Shown here piece after piece: positions 1-7,250 of a stretch of 28,680 bases of DNA. The first letter of the stretch is position 1. Each line of letters opens with the position of its first letter. The notes beneath the pieces are model-generated. The model ran no database searches and was not told the DNA's origin. It saw only the letters and a program-made list of their open reading frames with translations. The stretch covers positions 1-28,680 of the forward strand of contig JAYTOM010000096.1 of the NCBI GenBank assembly GCA_043747765.1, read 5' to 3'. This DNA is from WLMZ01 sp043747765. Its GTDB lineage: Bacteria > Actinomycetota > Acidimicrobiia > Acidimicrobiales > Ilumatobacteraceae. A program made the position numbers and the translations under genes.

Positions 1-396
1 GACCTGCGTGCCGAGCCCGGAACGAACGGGTTGGTGTGGGCCAACGGCGGATACGCGACCAAGCACGCCTTCGGCGTCTACAGCACGAGTCCGCCGGCCG
101 GACGTTTCGAGTACGAATACCCTCAACCCGAGATCGATGCGATGCCGACGCGTGATGTGGCCACCGCTGCCGAGGCCGCCGGGCCGGCGACGATCGAGGT
201 CTACAGCGTGATGCACGACCGTGATGGTCACCCCGAGACCGTCTATGCCGGATGCCTGCTCGATGATGGTCGCCGTGCGTGGGCACGTTCGCTCGACCGC
301 ACCCTCTCTGCCGAGATGTGCATCGGAGAGTGGGTCGGCCGCCGAGTCATCCTCTCCGAAGACTCCACCCTGACCCCCGACCCCCTGACCCCCTGA
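1..396 (+). CDS. acetyl-CoA acetyltransferase (thiolase-like), 3' end only
   Basis: The reading frame is open from the first base and ends at TGA 394-396, giving about 131 residues of a C-terminus. Its first residues contain the stretch NGGYATKHAFGVYST, which resembles the NGG-(x)-TKHA-x-GVYS motif near the active-site His of SCP-x/thiolase-like acetyl-CoA acetyltransferases of actinobacteria. The following ~90 residues (EVYSVMHDRDGHPETVYAGC...) match the beta-rich extra C-terminal domain these proteins carry. The family cleaves or forms beta-ketoacyl-CoA in fatty acid or sterol side-chain metabolism. The catalytic Cys region lies outside the window. A dispersed repeat begins 3 nt after the stop. 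Identification rests on motif memory only. Confidence 0.72.
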   Translation, partial: DLRAEPGTNGLVWANGGYATKHAFGVYSTSPPAGRFEYEYPQPEIDAMPTRDVATAAEAAGPATIEVYSVMHDRDGHPETVYAGCLLDDGRRAWARSLDRTLSAEMCIGEWVGRRVILSEDSTLTPDPLTP

Positions 397-398
397 AA

Positions 399-462
399 AG
401 TTTCGCGAGCGTTTTCGTCCCCTCTACCGCGCTTTCGACTGCAAACTTCTGCAAGCACCTCC
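399..462 (+). repeat. 64-bp dispersed intergenic repeat, copy A
   Basis: Positions 399-462 match 17903-17966 in the same orientation at 59 of 64 bases (differences at 403, 419, 424, 427, 460), including a perfect 32-base block at 428-459. The element sits directly after the thiolase stop codon and upstream of the nucleoside hydrolase promoter. It contains two TGCAA words (440-444, 450-454), GCGTTTTCG at 409-417 and GCGCTTTCG-like sequence at 429-437. It is too conserved between two unrelated intergenic sites to be chance. Confidence 0.85.
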
Positions 463-465
463 GGA

Positions 466-495
466 TTGTCGGGCGAGCGCTTGCAAGGGTTATAT
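466..495 (+). promoter_or_regulatory. candidate promoter of nucleoside hydrolase gene
   Basis: TTGTCG at 466-471 and TTATAT at 490-495 are separated by 18 bases, a plausible sigma-70-type -35/-10 pair. The expected transcription start would be near 502, leaving a leader of about 60 nt before the ATG at 563. Two AGCGCT operator-like sites lie in the spacer and at the expected start point, which fits a repressible promoter. Position inferred from sequence only. Confidence 0.45.
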
Positions 496-552
496 GAGCG
501 CTTGCAATTCTGAGCGGTCGAATACGCGGTCGAGGGGATGAAAGCGCTCGCA
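475..552 (+). promoter_or_regulatory. three LacI-type operator-like sites
   Basis: GAGCGCTTGCAA occurs twice, at 475-486 and 496-507, with centres exactly 21 bp apart (two helical turns). A third site, TGAAAGCGCTCGCA at 539-552, is a near-perfect palindrome that fits 13 of 14 positions of the LacI/CcpA-type consensus TGNAANCGNTTNCA. All share the central AGCGCT with a CG dyad typical of LacI-family operators. They overlap the candidate promoter spacer, the expected start point and the leader, so binding would repress. No LacI-family gene is in the window. Confidence 0.55.
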
Positions 553-562
553 GAAGTCGGGC

Positions 563-1504
563 ATGATCATGGGTATGAAACTGCCGATCATCCTCGACTG
601 CGATCCTGGACATGACGACGCGATCGCGATCGTCGTGGCTGCGGTGCACACAGACCTGCTCGGCATCACGACCGTTGCCGGCAACGCACCTCTCGACCTG
701 ACGACCCGCAACGCGTTGATCATGGTCGACCTGCTCGGGCTGGACACCGAGGTGCACAGTGGCGCCAGCCGACCACTCGTCTCGCCTCCGCATCACGCCA
801 GCTACGTGCACGGCGAAAGCGGCCTCGACGGGGCTGATCTGCCGGAGCCGTCGAAGCCGGCCACCAGTACGAACGCTGTGGAGTTCATCATCGAGACCTG
901 CCGCGCGACCGAAGGCGTCTGGCTGGTGCCGACCGGGCCGATGACGAACGTCGCTCTGGCGCTTCGTTCCGCACCGGACCTCGGCCGCCGGATCGCCGGT
1001 ATCTCGTTGATGGGCGGTGGCTCGTTCGGCAACAGGACCGCAGCGGCCGAGTTCAACATGTGGGCCGACCCGGAGGCGGCAGCGATCGTCTTCGCATACG
1101 GCGGCCCGTTGATCATGACCGGCCTCGATCTGACCCATCAGTTCCAGGCGACACCCGAGCGGATCGAGCTCGTCCGCGCGGTCGGCGGTCGCTTGGCCGG
1201 GCTGCTGGCCGACCTTTTCGTATTCTTCAGCGGTACCTATGTCCAGCGCAGCGACAACCTTCGCGGGGCTCCGGTGCATGATCCCTGCGCCGTCATGGCC
1301 CTCACCCACCCAGATCTGTTCCAGCATGCCCAACGGCACGTGGTCGTCGAGACGAGTGGCGTGCACACGCGCGGTATGACCCTGATCGACGAACGGCACC
1401 TGATCGAGCGGCCAGCTCCCAACTGTGACGTACTCGCGTCGCTCGATGCTGACGCTGCGTTCGATGTGATCGTGCAGGCCGTTGCATCGTTCGGCGGCAT
1501 CTGA
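563..1504 (+). CDS. nucleoside hydrolase (inosine/uridine-preferring family)
   Basis: The product (313 aa) hydrolyses the N-glycosidic bond of ribonucleosides, releasing base and ribose, in the cytoplasm. The N-terminal LDCDPGHDDAIAI (residues 11-23) is the family Asp cluster that binds Ca2+ and ribose (D12, D14, D18, D19). TGPMTNVALAL, LMGGGSFGN, EFNMWADPEAA and the late APVHDPCAVMAL with its HD pair are the other conserved blocks. Length fits the ~310-aa family. ATGs at 563, 569 and 575 are in frame; none has a strong ribosome site, so the exact start is open. The upstream LacI-type operators suggest induction by a nucleoside or sugar signal. A zinc-type dehydrogenase gene follows 22 nt after the stop. 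Substrate preference cannot be read from sequence. Confidence 0.9.
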   Translation: MIMGMKLPIILDCDPGHDDAIAIVVAAVHTDLLGITTVAGNAPLDLTTRNALIMVDLLGLDTEVHSGASRPLVSPPHHASYVHGESGLDGADLPEPSKPATSTNAVEFIIETCRATEGVWLVPTGPMTNVALALRSAPDLGRRIAGISLMGGGSFGNRTAAAEFNMWADPEAAAIVFAYGGPLIMTGLDLTHQFQATPERIELVRAVGGRLAGLLADLFVFFSGTYVQRSDNLRGAPVHDPCAVMALTHPDLFQHAQRHVVVETSGVHTRGMTLIDERHLIERPAPNCDVLASLDADAAFDVIVQAVASFGGI

Positions 1505-1514
1505 CCCCCTGACA

Positions 1515-1520
1515 TACGCT
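1515..1520 (+). promoter_or_regulatory. -10-like box for leaderless dehydrogenase start
   Basis: TACGCT (TANNNT) ends 6 bases before the ATG at 1527 and no purine-rich ribosome site lies between. This is the geometry of a leaderless transcript beginning at the start codon. The same arrangement recurs upstream of other genes in the window. Confidence 0.4.
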
Positions 1521-1526
1521 GCGTCC

Positions 1527-2573
1527 ATGCGCGCAGCCGTGATCCGCGATTGGCAGCTCCGAGTCGACGACATTCCCGAGCCGAAACCTGGACCCGGTCA
1601 GGTCCTGACGAAGGTGCTCGCCTGCGGTATCTGCGGCAGCGACTTGCACCTGTTGAAGCACGGGCGTGAACAACGGGAGCTGAGTGCGGAGCTGAGCGAC
1701 GGCGCCCCGGAAGATCCGATGGGCATGAAGATGTTCGTCCCAACTCTGGACATGGTCATGGGCCACGAGTTCTGCTGCGAAGTCGTCGAACTGGGACCGG
1801 AGGTGAACAACCTCGCCGTCGGCGACACGATCGTGTCGATGCCCGTCGCATTCGACACCAGTGGCCTGCACGGGATCGGCTTCAGTAACGTCTATCCCGG
1901 CGGATACGCGGAGCTGATGATCGTCAACGAACTGATGGGTATCAAGGTGCCGAACGGTCTGTCGGTCGATCTTGCGGCACTGACCGAACCACTGGCCGTT
2001 GGCGTCCATGCCGTTGCCAAGAGCAAGATCAGGAGCGGTGAGTCCGCCATCGTGCTCGGGATCGGCCCGGTGGGACTGGCCTGCATCGCAGAACTGAAGA
2101 TGCGCGGCATCGGCCCCGTCATCGCCGCCGACTTCTCGCCGAAACGGCGGGCGCTCGCAGAACTGCTCGGGGCCGATGTGGTCGTCGATCCACGGGAGAC
2201 GTCGGCCATCGACGCGTGGCGCCAGGTTGACGGGGTGCGTCCGTTGGTGATCTTCGAAGCCGTTGGTGTTCCGGGGATGATCAACCAAGCAATGCGGGTT
2301 GCACCGCGACACGCGCGAATTCTGATCGTCGGGGCATGCATGCAGCAGGACCACATCTATCCGATGCTCGGCATCGGACGTGAGCTCAGCCTGCAATTCG
2401 TTCTCGGATACGAGCCGGCCGAATTCAACGCTGCATTGATAGCCATCGCCGACGGCCGGGTCGACCTCAGCCCGTGGATCACCGGTCGGGTGGGCATCGA
2501 CGACGTTCCCCAGGCGTTCGTCGATCTGGGTAACCCCGAGACGCACGCCAAGATCCTCGTCACGGCCGGTTGA
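1527..2573 (+). CDS. zinc-type alcohol dehydrogenase family protein (MDR)
   Basis: The 348-aa product is a medium-chain dehydrogenase/reductase. CGICGSDLH (residues 33-41) supplies the catalytic zinc Cys, GHEF the His-Glu, and IVLGIGPVGLACIAEL is the Rossmann nucleotide-binding turn, followed by AADFS whose Asp suggests NAD(H). The four-Cys structural zinc lobe is absent: the stretch after GDTIVSMPV contains no Cys cluster. An insertion of about 35 residues sits between the catalytic Cys and GHE. I chose ATG 1527 rather than an upstream ATG at 1482 because the first 15 residues of the longer frame overlap the nucleoside hydrolase and MRAAVIRDWQ is the typical family start. Probably co-expressed with its neighbours. 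The alcohol or polyol substrate is unknown. Confidence 0.88.
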   Translation: MRAAVIRDWQLRVDDIPEPKPGPGQVLTKVLACGICGSDLHLLKHGREQRELSAELSDGAPEDPMGMKMFVPTLDMVMGHEFCCEVVELGPEVNNLAVGDTIVSMPVAFDTSGLHGIGFSNVYPGGYAELMIVNELMGIKVPNGLSVDLAALTEPLAVGVHAVAKSKIRSGESAIVLGIGPVGLACIAELKMRGIGPVIAADFSPKRRALAELLGADVVVDPRETSAIDAWRQVDGVRPLVIFEAVGVPGMINQAMRVAPRHARILIVGACMQQDHIYPMLGIGRELSLQFVLGYEPAEFNAALIAIADGRVDLSPWITGRVGIDDVPQAFVDLGNPETHAKILVTAG

Positions 2574-2575
2574 TC

Positions 2576-4729
2576 GTGAGCGACACCGGCGACCAACACG
2601 TGCACGACATCGAACACGAGCACGACCACCAACAACTGACCTTTCCCCGTCAGTACGCACGGACGCAGCGACTGACACTCGGCGAGCCACGCAACATCTC
2701 GGTCTCCCCAGACGGCAAACGCGTCGTCTTCTGCCGCAGCGCAACGGGTGACGATCCGGTCAACTGCCTGTGGGTTCTCGATGTCCACAGCGGGACGGAA
2801 CGACTCGTTGCCGATCCTCGTCAACTGCTCGACGACGGTGACAGCGCAGATCTGCCGGCCGAGGAGCTTGCTCGCCGCGAGCGCACGCGAGAGGGAGCCG
2901 GCGGTGTGGTCGCGTATGCAACCGATGCAGCGGCGACGGTTGTGGCGTTCGCTCTCGGCGGTCGGCTGTTCGTTGCCGGTCTGCTCAGCGGATCCGCGCG
3001 AGAGCTGCCGGTGCAAGGCCCCGTCTTCGACCCGCGTCCAGACCCACTGGCGCGTCGCGTTGCCTACGTCAGCGGCGCAACCTTGCGGATCGGAGAACTG
3101 GACGGCAGAAGCCGGGAACTCGCCGGCGAGCAAGAGGTCGAAACCGTCACGTGGGGCAGCGCCGAGTTCATCGCCGGCGAAGAGATGGGTCGTCAGCGCG
3201 GCTACTGGTGGTCACCCGACGGCACGACGATCGCGGTCGAACGCTGCGACGTGGCCCCCGTGCAGATCTGGCACATCGCCGATCCGGCCCATCCCGATGC
3301 CACGCCGCGCACGCACCGCTATCCATCGGCCGGGACGAACAATGCAACGACCTCGCTGCATGTGCTCTCCCTCGACGGTTCGTCGGTCGACGTGCAGTGG
3401 GACATCGGAGCGTTCCCGTACCTGGCAGGCGTCACCTGGCCACAACCCGACCGTCTGATGTTGACGGTTCAGTCGAGGGACCAGAAGGACCTGCTCGTGC
3501 TCGCTGCCGACCCTGTCACCGGCGACACGACGGTTCTGTTCGACGACCACGACGACCAGTGGGTCGAATTGGTCCCGGGCACACCAGCGCTCCTCGACGA
3601 CGGAACGGTGGTGATGGCCGCCGATCGATCGGGGGCACGGCGATTGATGATCGGGGATGACATCATGTCGCCGAGCGATCTGCAAGTACGCGCTGTCGTC
3701 GGAACGAATGGCACAACCGTCACGTTCGTCGCCAACCCCCTCGACGATCCATCGGTGCAGGACATCTGGACGTGCACCGTCGACGATGGCAACGCCGACT
3801 GGAAGCAATTGACCAGCGGTCAGCCGGGCGTGCATTCTGCGGCCGTCGGCGGGGCGACGACTGTTGTGCGCTCGAGCTCACTCGACACGGTCGGCGCCAC
3901 CACACGGGTAGGCGAGTTCCGAATCGCCTCCAATGCACAGAAGCCGCTCGTCCAACCGAACGTCACGTTGCACCGAGTCGGCGACGACGATCTGTCGGTC
4001 GCTGTGCTGCTGCCCCACGGCAACATCGACGGTCCTCTGCCCGTGTTGCTCGATCCCTACGGTGGCCCGCACGCGCAGCGAGTGGTCAGCGCGCAGAGTG
4101 CATACCTGTCATCGCAGTGGTTTGCCGATCAGGGTTTCGCCGTGATCGTCATCGATGGCCGCGGTACTCCTGGACGCGGCACGGAGTGGGAGCGCGCCGT
4201 GTTCCACGATCTGGCCGGACCGGTCATCGAGGATCAGGTTCGGGCCCTCGAGGCAATCACCGTCGAACTCGCCGTGCGGGGCATCGAACTCGACCGTCAG
4301 CGGGTCGGCATCCGCGGGTGGAGTTTCGGCGGGTACCTCGCCGCGCTCGCCGTGTTGACCCGGCCGGACGTGTTTCACGCAGGCGTCGCCGGCGCACCAG
4401 TGACGGAATGGCGGCTCTACGACACCCACTACACCGAGCGCTACCTCGGCGACCCGTTCACGCACGTTGATCCGTACCTCCGGTCGTCGCTGCTGCCCCT
4501 TGCCGACCAACTGACCCGCCCACTGTTGCTGATCCATGGATTGGCCGACGACAATGTCGTTGCAGCACACACACTGCAGATGTCGTCGGCTCTCCTGGCT
4601 GCCGGCAAGGCTCACGAGGTTCTGCCACTCTCGGGCGTGACCCACATGACGCCACAGGAAGTGGTCGCAGAAAATCTGCTCCTGCACCAGCTGGCGTTCC
4701 TGCGTCGGGCATTGTGCATCGACAAGTAG
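2576..4729 (+). CDS. S9 family peptidase, dipeptidyl-peptidase IV-like
   Basis: The ~717-aa protein has an N-terminal beta-propeller (roughly residues 30-470; NISVSPDGKRVVF and similar WD-like strands) and a C-terminal alpha/beta-hydrolase. GWSFGGYLA carries the nucleophile (Ser about 583), HGLADDNV the Asp and GVTHMTP the His. EEMGRQRGYWWSPDG matches the DPP-IV Glu-Glu motif that holds the substrate amino terminus, so removal of N-terminal dipeptides (often Xaa-Pro) is likely. No signal peptide is visible, so it is probably cytoplasmic. GTG 2576 is preferred; an in-frame TTG at 2570 overlaps the dehydrogenase stop, and either start implies translational coupling. The N-terminus is His/Asp-rich (HVHDIEHEHDHQQ), which is odd and might bind metal. 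Confidence 0.92.
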   Translation: MSDTGDQHVHDIEHEHDHQQLTFPRQYARTQRLTLGEPRNISVSPDGKRVVFCRSATGDDPVNCLWVLDVHSGTERLVADPRQLLDDGDSADLPAEELARRERTREGAGGVVAYATDAAATVVAFALGGRLFVAGLLSGSARELPVQGPVFDPRPDPLARRVAYVSGATLRIGELDGRSRELAGEQEVETVTWGSAEFIAGEEMGRQRGYWWSPDGTTIAVERCDVAPVQIWHIADPAHPDATPRTHRYPSAGTNNATTSLHVLSLDGSSVDVQWDIGAFPYLAGVTWPQPDRLMLTVQSRDQKDLLVLAADPVTGDTTVLFDDHDDQWVELVPGTPALLDDGTVVMAADRSGARRLMIGDDIMSPSDLQVRAVVGTNGTTVTFVANPLDDPSVQDIWTCTVDDGNADWKQLTSGQPGVHSAAVGGATTVVRSSSLDTVGATTRVGEFRIASNAQKPLVQPNVTLHRVGDDDLSVAVLLPHGNIDGPLPVLLDPYGGPHAQRVVSAQSAYLSSQWFADQGFAVIVIDGRGTPGRGTEWERAVFHDLAGPVIEDQVRALEAITVELAVRGIELDRQRVGIRGWSFGGYLAALAVLTRPDVFHAGVAGAPVTEWRLYDTHYTERYLGDPFTHVDPYLRSSLLPLADQLTRPLLLIHGLADDNVVAAHTLQMSSALLAAGKAHEVLPLSGVTHMTPQEVVAENLLLHQLAFLRRALCIDK

Positions 4730-4755
4730 GCAGCGGCAAGTCGACGGAAGCTACG

Positions 4756-5166
4756 GTGGATCGGGTGAAGACCCGTCTGCAGGACCTCTACTCGAACGTC
4801 GCCGTGCACGCGACTGTCGACCGCGAGCACGAAGCCGCACTCGAACTGCTGCTTCTCGTGATGATCGTCGATCATCACATCACCAGTGAAGAACTGGACG
4901 AGATCCGCAACATCAGCCTCGAATCCGGATGGGAAACCGCGACCTTCTCGTTCGAGCAGTACCTCGGGCCGGCGATGGCCAAGGTGCGTGCCGCTGTCTC
5001 CGGCGACGCGATCGGCGAGTTCCTCGACACGGTCGACGAGCGAATCACCAGCAAGGTGCTGCGTTCCTCGTTGTTCTCGGCCGCTCGCGATGTTGCCGGC
5101 ATCGATCACGAGATCGACCCACAAGAACAGAACCTGCTCGGTCAGCTCGCCGCGCGTTTCGACTGA
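4756..5166 (+). CDS. TerB-like small helical protein
   Basis: The 136-aa acidic helical product contains VMIVDHHITSEELDEI near residue 35 and GIDHEIDPQEQNLLGQL near the C-terminus. These two 'aDxxIxxxE' repeats are characteristic of TerB/DjlA-N-like domains, which bind metals and often occur in stress-response proteins. GTG 4756 is chosen because GGAAG at 4746-4750 lies 5 nt upstream; an in-frame ATG at 4714 would overlap the peptidase gene by 16 nt and adds a non-conserved tail. The gene follows the peptidase closely and ends 37 bp before the convergent prmC. Function is unknown beyond the fold. Confidence 0.7.
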   Translation: MDRVKTRLQDLYSNVAVHATVDREHEAALELLLLVMIVDHHITSEELDEIRNISLESGWETATFSFEQYLGPAMAKVRAAVSGDAIGEFLDTVDERITSKVLRSSLFSAARDVAGIDHEIDPQEQNLLGQLAARFD

Positions 5167-5203
5167 GCGGCCCGTTTCGAGTCAGCCGCGCACGAACCGT
5201 CCA

Positions 5204-6157
5204 TCAGACATCGGGGCGGCGGCCGATCGCAACCCGGTCGCGACCGGTCAGGTCGGGTCGGATCTCACGGTCGGCGAAACCGGTCTGGTCGAGCAGAGCG
5301 AGCACGGCCGGGCCCTGACCGGATCCGATTTCGATCACCAATCTGCCACCCGGTCGTAGCCAACTCGCTGCTTGTTCGACGACGATCCGAATGTCATCCA
5401 AACCGTCGACGCCGGAGTACAGGGCACGGTGCGGCTCCCACTGATACACGTCGTCGGCAACGTCCGGGTCGCCGACGGCGATGTACGGAGGGTTGGCGAC
5501 CACGAGGTCGATCGATCCCTTCAGCTCGTTCGGCAAGGCGGCGAACCATGACCCCTGGGCGATCGACACCGCTGCTCCCGCCCGACCGATGCCTGCCAGA
5601 TTGGCTCGTGCCACATCGAGCGCGTCGGCGGAGACGTCGACCAGCCACACGTTCGCCGAGCCGACCGGCAGTTCGACAGCGAGGGACAGTCCGATTGCTC
5701 CACTCCCCGTCCCGAGATCGACAACGGTGACCGGACCAGACCCTAGGGCGACACCATCGCGGACGATTCCATCGCGGACGACTCCATCGCGGATCAAGCC
5801 GCCGGCGAGGTCCAGTGCGATCTCGGTGACCCACTCGGTTTCGGGTCGCGGAATCAGGACACGCCTGTCGATCATCAGATCCAGCCACCGGAACTGCCAG
5901 CTGCCCAACACGTATTGCAACGGCTCGCCGGTAATTCGGCGGGCGATCATCGCGTCGAGATGGGCAACCATGCGGTGTGTCGGCGGTTGATCCAACTCGG
6001 CTGCGAACTCGGTGCTTCCACATCCGCTGGCGACCTCGCACATCCACCGTGCGTGGTTGCGGTCTCCAACGACGTCGGTGGTCTCGGCCAACAGGTGCCG
6101 CCATGACACCGGCCCGCTCGGCGGCGGAGCACCCGATGACTGGGATTCAGGCATCAC
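5204..6157 (-). CDS. prmC: peptide chain release factor N5-glutamine methyltransferase PrmC
   Basis: The 317-aa product transfers a methyl group from S-adenosylmethionine to the Gln of the GGQ motif in release factors, increasing termination efficiency. It has the N-terminal helical RF-binding part (RITGEPLQYVLGSWQF), the SAM site VVDLGTGSGAIGLSLA and the substrate-binding NPPY (N222). The start overlaps the end of prfA by 11 nt, so the enzyme is co-translated with one of its substrates. Unusual is an in-frame array at about residues 120-134 (RDGVVRDGIVRDG), encoded by three copies of a 15-bp unit (5754-5798), just before the SAM motif. ATG at 6154 is an equally possible start. Confidence 0.95.
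   Translation of the reverse strand: MMPESQSSGAPPPSGPVSWRHLLAETTDVVGDRNHARWMCEVASGCGSTEFAAELDQPPTHRMVAHLDAMIARRITGEPLQYVLGSWQFRWLDLMIDRRVLIPRPETEWVTEIALDLAGGLIRDGVVRDGIVRDGVALGSGPVTVVDLGTGSGAIGLSLAVELPVGSANVWLVDVSADALDVARANLAGIGRAGAAVSIAQGSWFAALPNELKGSIDLVVANPPYIAVGDPDVADDVYQWEPHRALYSGVDGLDDIRIVVEQAASWLRPGGRLVIEIGSGQGPAVLALLDQTGFADREIRPDLTGRDRVAIGRRPDV
5754..5798 (-). repeat. three 15-bp tandem repeats inside prmC
   Basis: The plus strand reads CCATCGCGGACGATT (5754-5768), CCATCGCGGACGACT (5769-5783) and CCATCGCGGATCAAG (5784-5798). The unit length is a multiple of three, so it adds five residues per copy without breaking the frame. It lies in a surface loop just ahead of the SAM-binding motif and is a likely site of copy-number variation. 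Confidence 0.8.
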
Positions 6158-7214
6158 CGTTGGCGAGCTGTTTTGCCCGTTCGTCGGCGATCAGGGCTTC
6201 GACGACGTGAGTCAGGTTGCCGGCCAGCACGTCCTGCAGGTTGTACATCGTGAACCCGATGCGGTGGTCGGTGACCCGGTTCTCCTTGTAGTTGTAGGTG
6301 CGGATCTTCTCGCCGCGACCGCCGGTGCCGACCTGCGACTTGCGCTCGACCGAGGCCTTCGCGTCCGCTTCGTCCTGGGCCGCCTGCAACAGCCGGGCGC
6401 GCAATACCGTCATCGCTCGGGCCCGGTTCTGCAACTGGCTGCGCTCGTCCTGCATCGCAACGGCAATGCCGGTCGGCTTGTGCGTGATGCGTACCGCAGA
6501 GTCGGTGGTGTTGACGCCTTGGCCGCCTGGACCACTCGCACGGTAGACGTCGATCTGCAGATCCTTCTCGTCGATCTCGACCTCGACCTCTTCGGCCTCG
6601 GCGAGGATCAGTACCGTCGCCGACGAGGTGTGGATCCGTCCCTGGCTCTCGGTCACCGGAACCCGTTGAACACGGTGGGTGCCGCCTTCGAACTTCAGAC
6701 GACCCCATGCGGTATCGCCCTTGATCATCAACGTGATCTGGTTGTAGCCGCCGAGATCGCTGACGTCGCTGGAGAGCACGTCGACCTTCCAGCCCTCCTG
6801 TGTCGCGTAAGCAGAGTACATCTCGAACAGGTCTCTGGCGAACAGGTTGGCTTCCTCGCCCCCCTCGGCGCCGCGGATTTCGACGATCACAGCCTTGCCG
6901 TCGTTCATGTCGCGTGGCAACAGCATCAAGCGGATCTCTTCGGCCAGACGATCGATGTCGGCCTCGGCCGTGGACAGTTCGTCCTTCATCATCTCGCGCT
7001 CGTCGAGCGTGGCCATTGCCAAGAGTTCGCGCGCAGCCGTTGCATCCAACAGTGAGGAGCGGTGGGCGCGGATCAGTTCGACGATCGACGACAGTTCCTT
7101 GTAGCGCTTCGACTTCTCGCGCAGCAGCGACTGATCACTGAGGACAGCCGAATCGGAGAGCTCCGCCTCGATGGTCAGGAACTCGTCGACGATGGCATCA
7201 AGGCGATCAATCAC
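6147..7214 (-). CDS. prfA: peptide chain release factor 1
   Basis: The 355-aa product recognises UAA and UAG stop codons on the ribosome and triggers release of the peptide. GPGGQGVNTTDSAVR holds the universal GGQ (230-232) that reaches the peptidyl-transferase centre. The codon-recognition tripeptide is PVT (186-188), of the RF1 P-x-T type and not the RF2 SPF. HRVQRVPVTESQGRIHTS is the family signature. Length agrees with RF1. The start is GTG 7214; TAGCCT at 7224-7229 on the minus strand ends 9 nt upstream with no ribosome site, suggesting a leaderless mRNA. prmC overlaps the end, so the two form one unit. Confidence 0.97.
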   Translation of the reverse strand: MIDRLDAIVDEFLTIEAELSDSAVLSDQSLLREKSKRYKELSSIVELIRAHRSSLLDATAARELLAMATLDEREMMKDELSTAEADIDRLAEEIRLMLLPRDMNDGKAVIVEIRGAEGGEEANLFARDLFEMYSAYATQEGWKVDVLSSDVSDLGGYNQITLMIKGDTAWGRLKFEGGTHRVQRVPVTESQGRIHTSSATVLILAEAEEVEVEIDEKDLQIDVYRASGPGGQGVNTTDSAVRITHKPTGIAVAMQDERSQLQNRARAMTVLRARLLQAAQDEADAKASVERKSQVGTGGRGEKIRTYNYKENRVTDHRIGFTMYNLQDVLAGNLTHVVEALIADERAKQLANGDA

Positions 7215-7223
7215 AGCCCAAGC

Positions 7224-7229
7224 AGGCTA
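7224..7229 (-). promoter_or_regulatory. -10-like box for leaderless prfA
   Basis: Minus-strand TAGCCT (TANNNT) is followed by 9 bases (GCTTGGGCT) and then the GTG start of prfA. No Shine-Dalgarno-like sequence is present. The same TAGCCT box occurs before hom. Confidence 0.4.
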
Positions 7230-7250
7230 CGGCTCGCGATCAGGAGCGAC

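Noticed and set aside
347..1573. 408-codon minus-strand frame opposite the nucleoside hydrolase
   Set aside because: Shadow frame; it crosses the dispersed repeat and promoter region.
1302..2744. 480-codon minus-strand frame opposite the dehydrogenase
   Set aside because: Arg/Asp/His-rich shadow of a well-supported gene; no domain character.
6012..7055. 347-codon plus-strand frame opposite prfA
   Set aside because: Shadow of prfA; prfA is certain from GGQ and PVT.
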